Assembly: GCA_937871915.1 (NCBI GenBank)
Contig: CALMPG010000104.1
Coordinates: 1-34,369 of the forward strand
Reading direction: 5' to 3'
From: an uncultured Phycisphaerales bacterium
GTDB taxonomy: Bacteria; Planctomycetota; Phycisphaerae; Phycisphaerales; UBA1924
DNA: 34,369 nt
The notes beneath the pieces are model-generated. The model was not told the DNA's origin and searched no databases. It was given only the letters and a program-made list of their open reading frames with translations. Numbering within the stretch: position 1 is the stretch's first letter; the number at the start of each line of letters is the position of its first letter. This document shows positions 21,498 through 29,674 of this stretch, one piece after another. Position numbers and translations under genes: made by a program.

Positions 21498-21507
21498 GGG
21501 GCTCCTT

Positions 21508-21563
21508 CCTCCGCTTGCGCGGAGGGCTCGTAAGGGCAGCCGATCCCTCGCTTGCGCTCAGGG
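21508..21563. repeat. Pair of REP-like hairpins with a shared CGCTTGCGC core
   Basis: CCTCCGCTTGCGCGGAGG (21508-21525, perfect 7-bp stem) and CCCTCGCTTGCGCTCAGGG (21545-21563, imperfect) sit in tandem in the 71-bp gap between the E2 stop and the next gene start. They may terminate the E2 transcript. They belong to a different palindrome type from the RAYT arms. Confidence 0.7.
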
Positions 21564-21568
21564 TGCCG

Positions 21569-23052
21569 TTAGCCGCGTGCGGGGCCGAGAAGTGTCTCCG
21601 GCTCCTGCAGCAGCCTGATGATCTCGGCGAGGGCGAGAGCAGCGGTGGCGCCGTCCACCACTCGGTGGTCGCACGCAAGCGATAGCGGCAGCAGGTTGCC
21701 GACGAAGATGCCCCCGCCGCGGATGACGGGGGCCTGGCGGGCGCGGCCGACGGCGAGGATGGCGGCTTCGGGGTAGTTGATGATGGGGGTGGCGAAGCGG
21801 CCGGCGTGGGAGCCGACGTTGGAGATGGTGAACGTCGAGCCCATGAGCGACTCGCGCGGGGCCGTGCGGGAGCGGGCGGACTCGGCGGCGTAGACGATGT
21901 GGCGGCCGATCTCGAGGACGCCGAGGGAGTCGCAGTCGCGGATGACGGGGACCATGAGGCCGCTCTCGGTGTCGGTGGCGATGCCGAGGTGGACGGTGCG
22001 GTGCTGGACGATGGCCGCGTCGTAGTTGGGGTCTTTCGAGTCCTCATCGACCGTCGCGTTCAGAGCGCGGAAGCGGGAGTCGGTGAGGACGCGGCAGACG
22101 GCGCCGGCGACGAAGGGGAGGAAGGAGAGTTTCTCGCCGCTCGCGGCCGCGAGTTTCTTGCGCAGGTTGTCGAGCGGGGCGACGTCGGCCTCGTCCATGA
22201 CGTTGAAGTGGACGGCCTGGTTGACGGACTCGCGGAGGCGGTTGGCGATGGTGCGGCGGACGCCGCGGAAGGGGGCGGGGGTGGCGTCCTGGCCGGGGGG
22301 GGAGGGGGGGGCGTGGCGGCGGGGGGGGGGGGGGGGGGGGGCGGGGGGGGGGGGGGAGGGGGGGGGGGGGGGGGGGGGGCCGGCGGGGGGGGGGGGGCGG
22401 GGGGGGGGGGTGCCGGGGCGGGGCCGGGGGAAGAGGAGGGAGAGGGAGAAGACCCGCCACGGAGTGTCGGGGTACTCGGGGCGGACGCCACGCGGAGCGT
22501 GGCGGTACCCCGGACGTCCTTTTCGAGGACGCGGCCGCCGATGCCCGTGCCCGGGACGGTGTCGATGTCCACGCCGAGATCGCGGGCGAGACGGCGGACG
22601 GCGGGAGTCGCGAGGGCCTTGCCGGCCTCGGCGGTGATGCCGGCGAGCGCGCCGCCCATCTTGCCGACGACCGTGCCAGCGTCTTCGGGTTCGGCCTCGG
22701 CCGCGGGTGCGGGTACGGGCTTGTGGGAGCCGTTGGATGCGGGGGCGGAGGACTTGGCGGGCGCGGCCTTGGGCTCGGGCTTGCCGCCGCCGTCGCCGGC
22801 GTAGGTCACCAGCGGATCACCGACCTTGCAGATCTCGCCCTCCTTGCCGTGGAGGGCGGCGATGACGCCGGTGCGGGGGGAGGGGACTTCGACAAGGGCC
22901 TTGTCGGTCTCCATCTCGGCGAGGATGTCGTGCTCGCTCACGGCCTGGCCGACCTCGACGCGCCACTTGATGAGTTCGGCCTCGTGGACGCCCTCGCCGA
23001 GGTCGGGGAGGATGAAGTCGTTGGGGTTGGAGGAGGTCTTCTGGTGCGACAT
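21569..23052 (-). CDS. pdhC: Pyruvate dehydrogenase E2 (dihydrolipoyl acyltransferase), frame broken at poly-C tract
   Basis: This is the core acyltransferase of a 2-oxoacid dehydrogenase complex. From 23052 the first frame encodes a lipoyl domain (DFILPDLGEGVHEAEL, lipoyl-Lys51 in ETDKA), a Pro/Ala linker and an E1/E3-binding domain (about 149-181, ATPAVRRLARDLGVDIDTVPG). It then enters C-rich DNA (G on +, about 22300-22440) encoding poly-proline. The catalytic domain is unmistakable but in another frame: FRGVRRTIANRLRESV about 22270, and DHRVVDG at 21650-21670. Either the homopolymer length is wrong in the assembly or the gene is truly frameshifted. An E2 with pyruvate specificity is assumed because E1 genes lie nearby, and a branched-chain complex is the alternative. 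A REP-like palindrome is embedded in the linker coding sequence. Confidence 0.88.
22290..22412. repeat. Poly-G/C low-complexity tract inside the E2 gene
   Basis: The + strand here is almost only G with isolated C, A or T. On the coding (-) strand it is poly-C, giving proline runs. The two halves of E2 are in different frames on either side of this tract, so at least one indel of length not divisible by three lies here relative to an intact gene. Confidence 0.9.
22469..22511. repeat. REP-like palindrome embedded in the E2 linker coding region
   Basis: CGCCACGCGGAGCGTGGCG (22486-22504) has a perfect 8-bp stem. It is framed by GGGGTAC (22469-22475) and GTACCCC (22505-22511), giving a nested imperfect palindrome. 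On the coding strand it reads as GTATLRVAS in the linker after the E1/E3-binding domain. Confidence 0.75.
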
Positions 23053-23162
23053 GGTGCGTCAGGATACGCGCGTGGCGTCTGAGTGGGCGGTCTCCCTGAG
23101 CCCCTTTTGGGTCGTGCGTGGTGGAGTCCAGAGCGACTCCACCACGGCACCCTGATTGGTGG

Positions 23163-25259
23163 TTATTTGGCGGTGATTTCGGCCGCGAGGCCCTCGGCCC
23201 CGTAGACGATGCGGATGGCCTCGATGAGGGCGCGGCTATCGACCGCGACGGCGCGGTTGGCCCGCTCGTCGTAGACGAAATCGCCGACGAGGCTGTCGAG
23301 GTTGCCGTCGAAGATGAGGCCGACGACCTCGCCGCTGGTGTTCACGACGGGGGAGCCGGAGTTGCCGCCGATGATGTCGGCGGTGCAGACGAAGTTGAAG
23401 GGGGTGGCGGGGTTGAGTTTGTCCTTGGCGGCGATCCAGGAGTGCGGGAGCTCGAAGCCCTCCTGGCCCTTGCGCTCGGCGGCGCGCTGGTAGAGGCCGG
23501 AGAGGACTGTGTGGGCGGGGATGTGTTCGCCGGCCCTGGTCCAACCCTTGACGGTGCCGAAGGCGAGGCGGAGGGTGAAGGTGGCGTCGGGGTAGACGGA
23601 GTCGCCGAGGGCGGCGAACTGGGCCGCGGCGACCTTTGAGTAGGCGTCGCGGAGGGGGGACTCGACGGTGTCCTCGAACTGGGTGCGGAGGGCGCGGGCC
23701 TCGGGGTCGAGGGCGCGGGCGAGGAGGATCATGGGGTCTCCGGAGGCGAGGATGGCTTTTTCGCCGCCGGAGGCGAGGGCCTTGCGGGCGTCGGGGTCGC
23801 GGAGGGTGCAGGCCTTGACCAGGTCGGTGGCGCGGTCGATGGGGGACTTGCCCGAGAGCATGGCGAGGACGGTGGGGTCGCCCGCGCCGAAGCGTTCGGC
23901 GCATCGCTGGATGGTCTCGGAGAGGAAGTGGACCTCGAGGGCGTCGTAGATGGGCTCGGGGGAATAGAGACCGAGGTAGGTGGAGTCGAGGTGGGCGTCG
24001 CCGTATTCCTTGAGGCGCTCGGCGCTGGGCTTGGGGAGCTCATCGGCGAGGCGGACGAGGGTGACGGCGTGGGCCATGAGGCGGGAGCCGCCCCAGCCGC
24101 CGAGGACCTTGTCGAGGAGGGCGCGACGCTCGGCGAAGGTCTGCTCGTGCTTCTTGATGCGGGCGATGTCGTCCCACGCGCCCCCCCACTGCCTCGACTG
24201 CTCGGGGTGGGAAGCGATGCTGTCGCGGAGCTTGATCTCGGTGCCGTGCTTGGCGATGAGGATGGCCGGGTCGAGGAGGCCGGCGAGCTGGCCGGTGACG
24301 GCCTTGCGGGAGTTGGCGACGCCGAAGAGGTCGTCGCGGACGATGCGGGAGTTTTCGGCGGAGCGGCCGGCGAAGGTCTGGTCCTTGATCTCGCGGCGCC
24401 AGTACTCGCCGAGGCGGCGGGGGAGCTCATCGTCGCGGGTGATCTTGAGATGGTCGAGGGTGTTGAGGCGGTCGGTGTGGCCGGGGTGGCCGCAGACGAA
24501 GATGAGGTCGTTGTCGGCGGCTCCGCTTGAGGACCAGGCGAGGTGGTTCTTGGATGTGTCGAGGGGGGTGTTGTGGTCGTAGATGCGGAAGAAGCAGCAG
24601 TCGAGGTCGTAGCGTGGGAACTCGAAGTTGTCGGTGTCCCCGCCGTAGAAGGCGATGGCCTCCTCTGGGGCGAAGACGAGGCGGATGTCGGTGTAGGAGC
24701 GGTAGCGGTAGATGTGGTACTTGGCGCCGCCGTAGAGGGTGACGACCTCGGACTTGAGGCCGGTGGCGTCCTTGGAGGATTTCTCGATGGCGGCGATGGC
24801 CTGGCGGCGGGCCTCGCCGGCGGCGGCGGGGGACATCTCGGGCCTGGTGGAGGCGGTCACCTTCCCGGTGACGTCCTCGATCTCCCAGAGAATGTTGAGC
24901 TCGAGGTCGGGGCACTTGAGTTCCTGCTCGCGCGTCCTGGCGTAGAAACCGGTCTCGAGAAGGTTGGCGTCTTTGGTGGAGAGCTTGAGGAGCATGTCGG
25001 AGCCGACGTGGTGGTTGGTCATCACCAGGCCGCTCGATGAGACGATGGAGCCGGAGCCGCCGGTCTGGAAGCGGACGCAGGAGCGCTGGAGGTGTTCGAG
25101 CCACTGGGGAGAGGGGGCGAACTTGTGGCGGTCCTGGAGCTGGCGCGTGGGCGGGGCGTTGAGGAGCCACATGCCCTCGTCGGCGCGGGCCGCGGGGTGT
25201 GCGAAGAGGGTGCAGGCCAGGAGCAGGACGGGGAGTCGGGCGATGGCTGGGGTTGGCAT
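23163..25259 (-). CDS. S46-family dipeptidyl peptidase (DPP7/DPP11 type), secreted
   Basis: This exported serine exopeptidase removes dipeptides from peptide N termini. From the start at 25259 the product has 698 residues, normal for S46. A signal peptide ends ARA|DEG (26/27). An upstream in-frame ATG at 25301 would lengthen it by 14 residues. Triad blocks are GLVMTNHHVG (His84), the YGGDTDNFEFPRYDLD block characteristic of S46, and DIIGGNSGSPVVN (Ser634). The segment GLIFDGNLDSL carries Gly where DPP11 enzymes have Arg, so a DPP7-like preference for hydrophobic P1 residues is inferred. It is divergent from the E1 alpha gene across 135 bp. Gram-negative-type periplasmic peptide scavenging is the likely role. 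Confidence 0.92.
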   Translation of the reverse strand: MPTPAIARLPVLLLACTLFAHPAARADEGMWLLNAPPTRQLQDRHKFAPSPQWLEHLQRSCVRFQTGGSGSIVSSSGLVMTNHHVGSDMLLKLSTKDANLLETGFYARTREQELKCPDLELNILWEIEDVTGKVTASTRPEMSPAAAGEARRQAIAAIEKSSKDATGLKSEVVTLYGGAKYHIYRYRSYTDIRLVFAPEEAIAFYGGDTDNFEFPRYDLDCCFFRIYDHNTPLDTSKNHLAWSSSGAADNDLIFVCGHPGHTDRLNTLDHLKITRDDELPRRLGEYWRREIKDQTFAGRSAENSRIVRDDLFGVANSRKAVTGQLAGLLDPAILIAKHGTEIKLRDSIASHPEQSRQWGGAWDDIARIKKHEQTFAERRALLDKVLGGWGGSRLMAHAVTLVRLADELPKPSAERLKEYGDAHLDSTYLGLYSPEPIYDALEVHFLSETIQRCAERFGAGDPTVLAMLSGKSPIDRATDLVKACTLRDPDARKALASGGEKAILASGDPMILLARALDPEARALRTQFEDTVESPLRDAYSKVAAAQFAALGDSVYPDATFTLRLAFGTVKGWTRAGEHIPAHTVLSGLYQRAAERKGQEGFELPHSWIAAKDKLNPATPFNFVCTADIIGGNSGSPVVNTSGEVVGLIFDGNLDSLVGDFVYDERANRAVAVDSRALIEAIRIVYGAEGLAAEITAK

Positions 25260-25394
25260 AGGGGGAAGGTTAGGAGTGGGCCGCGGCCCGGTATTCGCCA
25301 TTGATCCCGCGGACGGGGGAGAGTCGGGCGGCAGAAACCGCTACACTCCGACGAGCGGCGCAGAGTCCCTGCGCGGCGGCCGGGAGCCTTTTCC

Positions 25395-26552
25395 ATGCCC
25401 AAGCGGATCGTCTACACGGCGCAGATCGAGTACCTGCAGCTCCTCGACGAGCAGGGGAAACTCGACGAGAAACTCGCCCCCAAGGGGGATCCGTCGCGGC
25501 TCACCGATGAGCAGGCGGTGTTTCTCTACGAGCGGATGATCGAGTACCGGCATCTGGACGAGGTGGCTTTCAAGCTGCAGCGGTCGGGGCGCATGTACAC
25601 GTATCCGCAGAACAAGGGGCAGGAGGCGGTGGCGCTGGGCGCCGGGGCCGCGCTTGTGAAGGGCGTGGACTATCTGGTGCCGTGCTATCGGGAGAACGCC
25701 GCGCTGTTCCTGCACGGGCTGGACCCGAAGTACATCCTGCTGCACTGGGCGGGGGACGAGCGGGGGAACGCGATCCCGCAGCGGGACAGGCACGGGGACG
25801 CGGGCGTGAATGTGTCGCCGATCGCGATCCCGATCGGGACGCAGATGCTGCACGCGACGGGGATGGCGTGGGCGTACAAGCTCCGCAAGGAGGAGAAGGT
25901 CGTCGCGACGTTCTTCGGGGACGGGGCGACGAGCGAGGGGGACTTCCACGAGGCGATGAACTTTGCCACGGTGTTCAACGTGCCGTGCATCTTCATCTGC
26001 CAGAACAACCAGTGGGCGATTTCGGTGCCGCGCGATCAGCAGATGAACTCGGAGACGGTGTGCCAGAAGGCGATCGCGTACGGGGCGCACCCGGTGCAGG
26101 TGGATGGGAACGACATCTTCGGGGTGTACAAGGTGGTGAAGGAAGCGCGGGACCGGGCGCTGGCGGGCGGGGGCGTGACGATGATCGAGGCGATCACGTA
26201 CCGGCTGGCGGACCACACGACGGCGGACGATGCCCGGCGGTATCGGGCCGAGGCGGAGGTCGAGTCGTGGAAGTTGAAGGACCCGATGATCCGGACGCGG
26301 AAGTATCTGGAGTCGCTGGGGTTGTGGGATGACGGGAAGCAGAAGGCGGCTCTCGAACGGGCGGAGGCGTGGACGAAGAAGATCGTGGATGAGGTGCTGA
26401 ACTATCCCGCGCCGGATCGCAACGAGATGTTCGACCATGTGTACGCGGAGTTGCCGGAGGAACTGGCGCGGCAGCGGGATACGTGGGCGACGCATTCGCT
26501 GGGGCAGTTTCCGGCGCAGAGTGGGTTGAGCACTCACAATCAACGCGCCTAG
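25395..26552 (+). CDS. pdhA: Pyruvate dehydrogenase E1 component, alpha subunit
   Basis: This thiamine-diphosphate enzyme subunit decarboxylates pyruvate and passes the acetyl unit to lipoyl-E2. The 385-residue length is typical. The ThDP motif runs from GDG (175-177, GDGATSEGDFHEAMNFA) to ICQNNQWAIS. The conserved GRMYTYPQNKGQEAVALGAG and VPCYRENAALF blocks are present, as is the phosphorylation-loop-like YRLADHTTADDARRYR. The start at 25395 is the first ATG. The E1 beta gene is on the same strand about 0.9 kb downstream, but three small unrelated genes intervene, the first starting 3 bp after this stop. Expression with them as one operon is likely. Confidence 0.93.
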   Translation: MPKRIVYTAQIEYLQLLDEQGKLDEKLAPKGDPSRLTDEQAVFLYERMIEYRHLDEVAFKLQRSGRMYTYPQNKGQEAVALGAGAALVKGVDYLVPCYRENAALFLHGLDPKYILLHWAGDERGNAIPQRDRHGDAGVNVSPIAIPIGTQMLHATGMAWAYKLRKEEKVVATFFGDGATSEGDFHEAMNFATVFNVPCIFICQNNQWAISVPRDQQMNSETVCQKAIAYGAHPVQVDGNDIFGVYKVVKEARDRALAGGGVTMIEAITYRLADHTTADDARRYRAEAEVESWKLKDPMIRTRKYLESLGLWDDGKQKAALERAEAWTKKIVDEVLNYPAPDRNEMFDHVYAELPEELARQRDTWATHSLGQFPAQSGLSTHNQRA

Positions 26553-26555
26553 CCC

Positions 26556-26849
26556 ATGCCAGACGACCGACGATTCTTGTGGGACCAGGGCAAGGCGCTT
26601 GCCAACAAGCGCAAGCACGGCGTGACGTTCGAGGAGGCTTCGGATGCGTTCAACGACGTGAACGCGGTCTTGGAGTTTGATTCGGCCCACTCGGGAGCAG
26701 AGGACAGGTTTGTGCTGCTGGCCTTGTCGGCGCGGCTCCGGGTACTATTCATCGTCCACGCAGATATCGGGGACAACGTCACGCGGATCATTTCCGCGCG
26801 TCGGGCCACCCGGCAGGAACACACGCGATATGAGCAAAGGCGGACGTAG
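26556..26849 (+). CDS. brnT: BrnT-like toxin (DUF497)
   Basis: The 97-residue product matches the BrnT ribonuclease-toxin pattern: FLWDQGKALANKRKHGVTFEEASDAF at the N terminus, RFVLLALSARLRVLFIVHAD in the middle and RIISARRATRQEHTRYE at the end. BrnT toxins cleave RNA and are normally neutralised and repressed by a BrnA antitoxin encoded just downstream. The start lies 3 bp after the E1 alpha stop, so translation may be coupled. Codon use is more mixed than in the flanking pdh genes, consistent with insertion of foreign DNA. The next gene overlaps it by 20 bp but does not look like BrnA. Confidence 0.82.
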   Translation: MPDDRRFLWDQGKALANKRKHGVTFEEASDAFNDVNAVLEFDSAHSGAEDRFVLLALSARLRVLFIVHADIGDNVTRIISARRATRQEHTRYEQRRT

Positions 26850-27195
26850 CACATCAAAGTCTCTGGCAGATCGCGTCCGCGCGTCGGGCGGCTGGATCCG
26901 CAATCCCTACGCGGCCGAGTTGTCGGGAAAGCGCTGGCGGCTGACGCTCGACCCGGACCTCGTGGAGTTGCTCAGCGCGGAGGGGAGCCCGGCGGACCGG
27001 TTGTTCGGCCTTGCGGCGCTGCGCGCAAAGTCCAAGCGAGAGCGGGTGGTGGTGAGCATTCCGCTGACGGACTCTCAGTTTCGGGAGTTGCGTCCCCTGA
27101 TCGATCGGCTCGGGGCGGAGGTGCGGTACGTGCCGCCGCATCCGAGCACAAAGCGAGCGGCCTCGGGGTCGCGGGCGGCGAGAAAGGCCGGATGA
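26830..27195 (+). CDS. Unrecognised partner overlapping the BrnT-like gene (candidate antitoxin)
   Basis: I do not recognise a family. The 121-residue basic protein starts MSKGGRSTSKSLADRVRASG at 26830, inside the last 20 bp of the toxin gene, an arrangement typical of translational coupling. Visible features are WRLTLDPDLVELLSAEG, DRLFGLAALRAKSKRERVVV and a Lys/Arg/Ala tail (about 105-121). BrnA proteins usually carry a ribbon-helix-helix with VTIRLD and a W-F pair. Here only LTLDPDLVELL is vaguely reminiscent of such a strand-helix. Position argues for an antitoxin or a toxin-linked regulator. The sequence alone does not prove it. Confidence 0.6.
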   Translation: MSKGGRSTSKSLADRVRASGGWIRNPYAAELSGKRWRLTLDPDLVELLSAEGSPADRLFGLAALRAKSKRERVVVSIPLTDSQFRELRPLIDRLGAEVRYVPPHPSTKRAASGSRAARKAG

Positions 27196-27199
27196 TCTC

Positions 27200-27436
27200 A
27201 TGCCCGAGCGGCATCCCATCATTCGGGAGAGGCAGGATGGCATTCGGGCCTCGAAGTGCGGTTGCTTCTACTGCCTGTCGACGTTTCCGGGAGCGGAGAT
27301 CAGAGAGTGGATCGACGAGGGCACGACCGCCCTGTGCCCGAAGTGTGGAATAGACAGTGTTCTCTCGGAGTGTGAACGGTACGACATCAGCGACGCGAAG
27401 TTGAAGGAACGGCGGCGAGCATCTTTCGGAACATGA
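27200..27436 (+). CDS. Small double-CxxC (zinc-ribbon-like) protein
   Basis: The 78-residue product has CFYC (22-25) and CPKC (46-49) around an EIREWIDEGTTAL helix, followed by GIDSVLSECERYDIS. This pattern matches a widespread family of small bacterial proteins usually annotated only as cytoplasmic or hypothetical, probably zinc-binding. The ATG at 27200 is 5 bp after the previous stop. The E1 beta gene starts 23 bp downstream. Whether it belongs to the toxin-like cargo or is an independent passenger is unknown. Confidence 0.75.
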   Translation: MPERHPIIRERQDGIRASKCGCFYCLSTFPGAEIREWIDEGTTALCPKCGIDSVLSECERYDISDAKLKERRRASFGT

Positions 27437-27458
27437 CTTCTTTGGGACCAGTCTCACC

Positions 27459-28433
27459 ATGGCCAATCTGACACTCGTCCAAGCCATCACCCTCGGTCTC
27501 CAGCAGGAAATGGAGAAGGACTCCCGCGTTGTCTGCCTCGGCGAGGACGTCGGGCTCAACGGGGGTGTCTTCCGCGTCACCGAGGGCCTGCAGAAGCGGT
27601 TCGGGGCGGATCGGGTGATCGATACGCCGCTCTCGGAGTCGGGGATCATGGGGGCCTCGATCGGGCTGGCGATGGCCGGGATGCGGCCGATCCCGGAGAT
27701 CCAGTTCGAGGGGTTCATGGGGCCGGCGTATGACCAGCTCGTGAATCACGCCGCGCGGTTCCGGAACCGGACGCGCGGCGAGATCACCGTGCCGCTGACG
27801 GTTCGCGTGCCGTGGGGCGGCGGGATCCACGCGCCGGAGTTTCACTCGGATTCGCCGGAGGCGATCTACATCCACTCGCCGGGGATCAAGGTTGTGTGCC
27901 CGGCGACGCCGGCGGATGCGAAGGGGCTGCTGATCTCGGCGATCCGCGACCCGGACCCGGTGATCTTCTTCGAGCCCAAGCGGGTGTACCGGTCGTTCCG
28001 CGAGGAGGTGCCGGAGGATGAGTACACGATCGAGATCGGCAAGGCCAAGGTTGTCCAGGAGGGGACGGACCTGACGGTGATCACGTGGGGGGCGCAGTTG
28101 TTCCAGTGCCTGGAGGCGCTGGACAAGTTGCCGGAGGATGTGTCGGTGGAGTTGATCGACCTGCGGACGCTCAACCCGCTGGACTACGACTGCATCGCGC
28201 AGAGCGTGGAGAAGACGGGCCGGTGCGTGGTGGTGCAGGAGGCGGTGAAGTTGTGCTCGCTGGGGTCGGAGATCTCGTCGATCATCCAGGAGCGGTGCTT
28301 CCTGAACCTCAAGGCGCCGGTGCAGCGCGTGGCCGGGTTCGACATCCCGATGCCGTACGCGAAGTTGGAGCTGGAGTATCTGCCGGATGCGAAGCGGATC
28401 GCGGAGGCTGTGGAGCAGTGCCTGGCGTACTGA
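27459..28433 (+). CDS. pdhB: Pyruvate dehydrogenase E1 component, beta subunit
   Basis: This is the 324-residue partner of E1 alpha in the alpha2beta2 ThDP enzyme. Conserved blocks are VCLGEDVGLNGGVFRVTEGL, RVIDTPLSESGIMGASIGLA (with the catalytic-site Glu of SES), EIQFEGFMGPAYDQLVNHAA, RVPWGGGIHAPEFHSDSPEA, VCPATPADAKGLL, FFEPKRVYR and the C-terminal VVVQEAVKLCSLGSEI. The ATG at 27459 sits behind the CxxC gene. With E1 alpha it forms the first enzyme of the complex. E2 is encoded on the opposite strand at 21569-23052, and no E3 (dihydrolipoamide dehydrogenase) is in the window. Confidence 0.93.
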   Translation: MANLTLVQAITLGLQQEMEKDSRVVCLGEDVGLNGGVFRVTEGLQKRFGADRVIDTPLSESGIMGASIGLAMAGMRPIPEIQFEGFMGPAYDQLVNHAARFRNRTRGEITVPLTVRVPWGGGIHAPEFHSDSPEAIYIHSPGIKVVCPATPADAKGLLISAIRDPDPVIFFEPKRVYRSFREEVPEDEYTIEIGKAKVVQEGTDLTVITWGAQLFQCLEALDKLPEDVSVELIDLRTLNPLDYDCIAQSVEKTGRCVVVQEAVKLCSLGSEISSIIQERCFLNLKAPVQRVAGFDIPMPYAKLELEYLPDAKRIAEAVEQCLAY

Positions 28434-28469
28434 ACAGCACAAAGCACAAAGTTCAAAGTTCGGATGAAC

Positions 28470-28495
28470 AGCCCCGAGCCTGTGTGGCCGGGGCT
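28470..28495 (+). terminator. Hairpin after the E1 beta gene
   Basis: AGCCCCG (28470-28476) pairs with CGGGGCT (28489-28495), with an extra inner AGCC/GGC pairing, 36 bp after the stop. No U tract follows, so it may attenuate rather than terminate. Confidence 0.4.
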
Positions 28496-28541
28496 GCCTC
28501 GTTGATGCGGCTCCTTGTCCGGGCCGCGACAGAATCCTCGT

Positions 28542-28724
28542 ATGAACACACTCGCGTATGTGTGCGCTTGGCCCTTGTTCGGCCCGTATTCGGAATCGCC
28601 GGGCTTGGTGCCCAATCCCGCGGCCCATGAGCAGATGCTGTTGTGGATGGTCGTGGGGACTGTGCTGATGGGCGTGGTGATCGTGCGAACGGTGGGGCGG
28701 CGAGCCTCGCGGGCGATGGCATGA
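28542..28724 (+). CDS. Small single-span membrane protein
   Basis: The 60-residue product MNTLAYVCAWPLFGPYSESP... has one clear membrane helix (MLLWMVVGTVLMGVVIV, about 32-48) followed by Arg residues, which predicts a cytoplasmic C terminus. Its stop codon overlaps the next gene's start as ATGA. No family is recognised. It follows the pdh genes on the same strand after about 108 bp. Confidence 0.55.
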   Translation: MNTLAYVCAWPLFGPYSESPGLVPNPAAHEQMLLWMVVGTVLMGVVIVRTVGRRASRAMA

Positions 28725-28900
28725 CCTCGACCCTCGCACAACTTGGCGGCGCGACCGGACCGGTCTATGGCTCGCAGTCGGGAGGCGGTGTGCTGCCAAA
28801 GCCCACCACCGTGGGCCACGCGGTTGGGTATGCGGTGATCGGGCTGGTCCTGCTGGCCGCGGTCTTTGCGCTGGTGATCAAAATGACTCGGCGGGAGTGA
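28721..28900 (+). CDS. Small single-span membrane protein, coupled to the previous one
   Basis: The 59-residue product has a Gly/Ser-rich N terminus and a C-terminal membrane helix (VGYAVIGLVLLAAVFALVI, about 36-54) ending KMTRRE. It begins at the ATGA overlap (28721-28724) with the preceding gene, so the two are probably made together in fixed ratio, perhaps as subunits of one small membrane complex. No family is recognised. Confidence 0.55.
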   Translation: MTSTLAQLGGATGPVYGSQSGGGVLPKPTTVGHAVGYAVIGLVLLAAVFALVIKMTRRE

Positions 28901-28912
28901 GAAACGTGTCGC

Positions 28913-29566
28913 TCAGCGCAGGGCGATGACCACGACCACCGCAACGATCAGGGCGGTGGCGGCGAGGGTGATGAGGTTGAAGTAGCGCTCGATCCACCGC
29001 TTGACGGGGGGGCCGAACCACCAGAGGAGGGCGGCGAGGAGGAAGAAGCGCCCGCCGCGCCCGAGGATGGAGGCGGCCACCAGGGTCAACAGGGAGATCT
29101 CGGCGACGCCGCCGGCGATGGTGAAGACCTTGTAGGGGATCGGGGTGAAGGCGGCGGTGAAGACGGTGAGGAAGGCGTGGTCGAGGTACTTGGCCTGCAC
29201 GAAGGCGAAGCGCTCGGGGGTCACTCCGGGGATGTAGCGGAAGAAGTAGTCGCTCACCAGGTGCCAGAGCCCCCAGCCGATGAGCCAGCCGCAGACTCCG
29301 CCGAGCACCGACCCGAGAGTGGAGACGGCGGCGTAGAACCATGCCCGCGAGCGGCGCTCCACCGTCATGGCGATCTGGAGCACGTCGGGCGGGATGGGGA
29401 AGAACGAGGACTCGGCGAAGGCGACGAGGAAGAGCGCGGCCGTGGCGTGGCGATGGTGGGCCAGGGAGAGGGACCAGTCGTACAAACGGCGATGCCAGGC
29501 CCAACGGGGAACGGGGGCGGGCGTGGGGGCCGCGGGATGGAGGGGCGTGGCGCTGTCTTCGGGCAT
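28913..29566 (-). CDS. DedA/YqaA-type membrane protein (VTT domain)
   Basis: This 217-residue integral membrane protein starts at 29566 (MPEDSATP). The open frame above it is Pro/Arg-rich and rejected. The signature FLVAFAESSFFPIPPDVLQIAM is the re-entrant-loop motif of VTT/DedA proteins. LGSVLGGVCGWLIGWGL and FTPIPYKVFTIAGGVAEI with a second re-entrant loop follow, then a C-terminal helix. Family members are implicated in polyprenyl-phosphate or phospholipid translocation and membrane homeostasis. The YqaA subgroup is functionally uncharacterised. It is convergent with the two tiny membrane-protein genes (12-bp gap). Confidence 0.85.
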   Translation of the reverse strand: MPEDSATPLHPAAPTPAPVPRWAWHRRLYDWSLSLAHHRHATAALFLVAFAESSFFPIPPDVLQIAMTVERRSRAWFYAAVSTLGSVLGGVCGWLIGWGLWHLVSDYFFRYIPGVTPERFAFVQAKYLDHAFLTVFTAAFTPIPYKVFTIAGGVAEISLLTLVAASILGRGGRFFLLAALLWWFGPPVKRWIERYFNLITLAATALIVAVVVVIALR

Positions 29567-29674
29567 CGCGGGGTGATCTCGGTGGCGCGGCGCGGGCGAA
29601 CGGGGCGCCGGCGGGCGGAGAGGGTAGCGCGGAGGCACGGGGCCGCGGCGCGGGCGACCGGCGGATGGGTCGGT

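Noticed and set aside
28085..28630. A + frame overlapping the end of pdhB
   Set aside because: It lies mostly within pdhB in another frame and has shadow-type composition.
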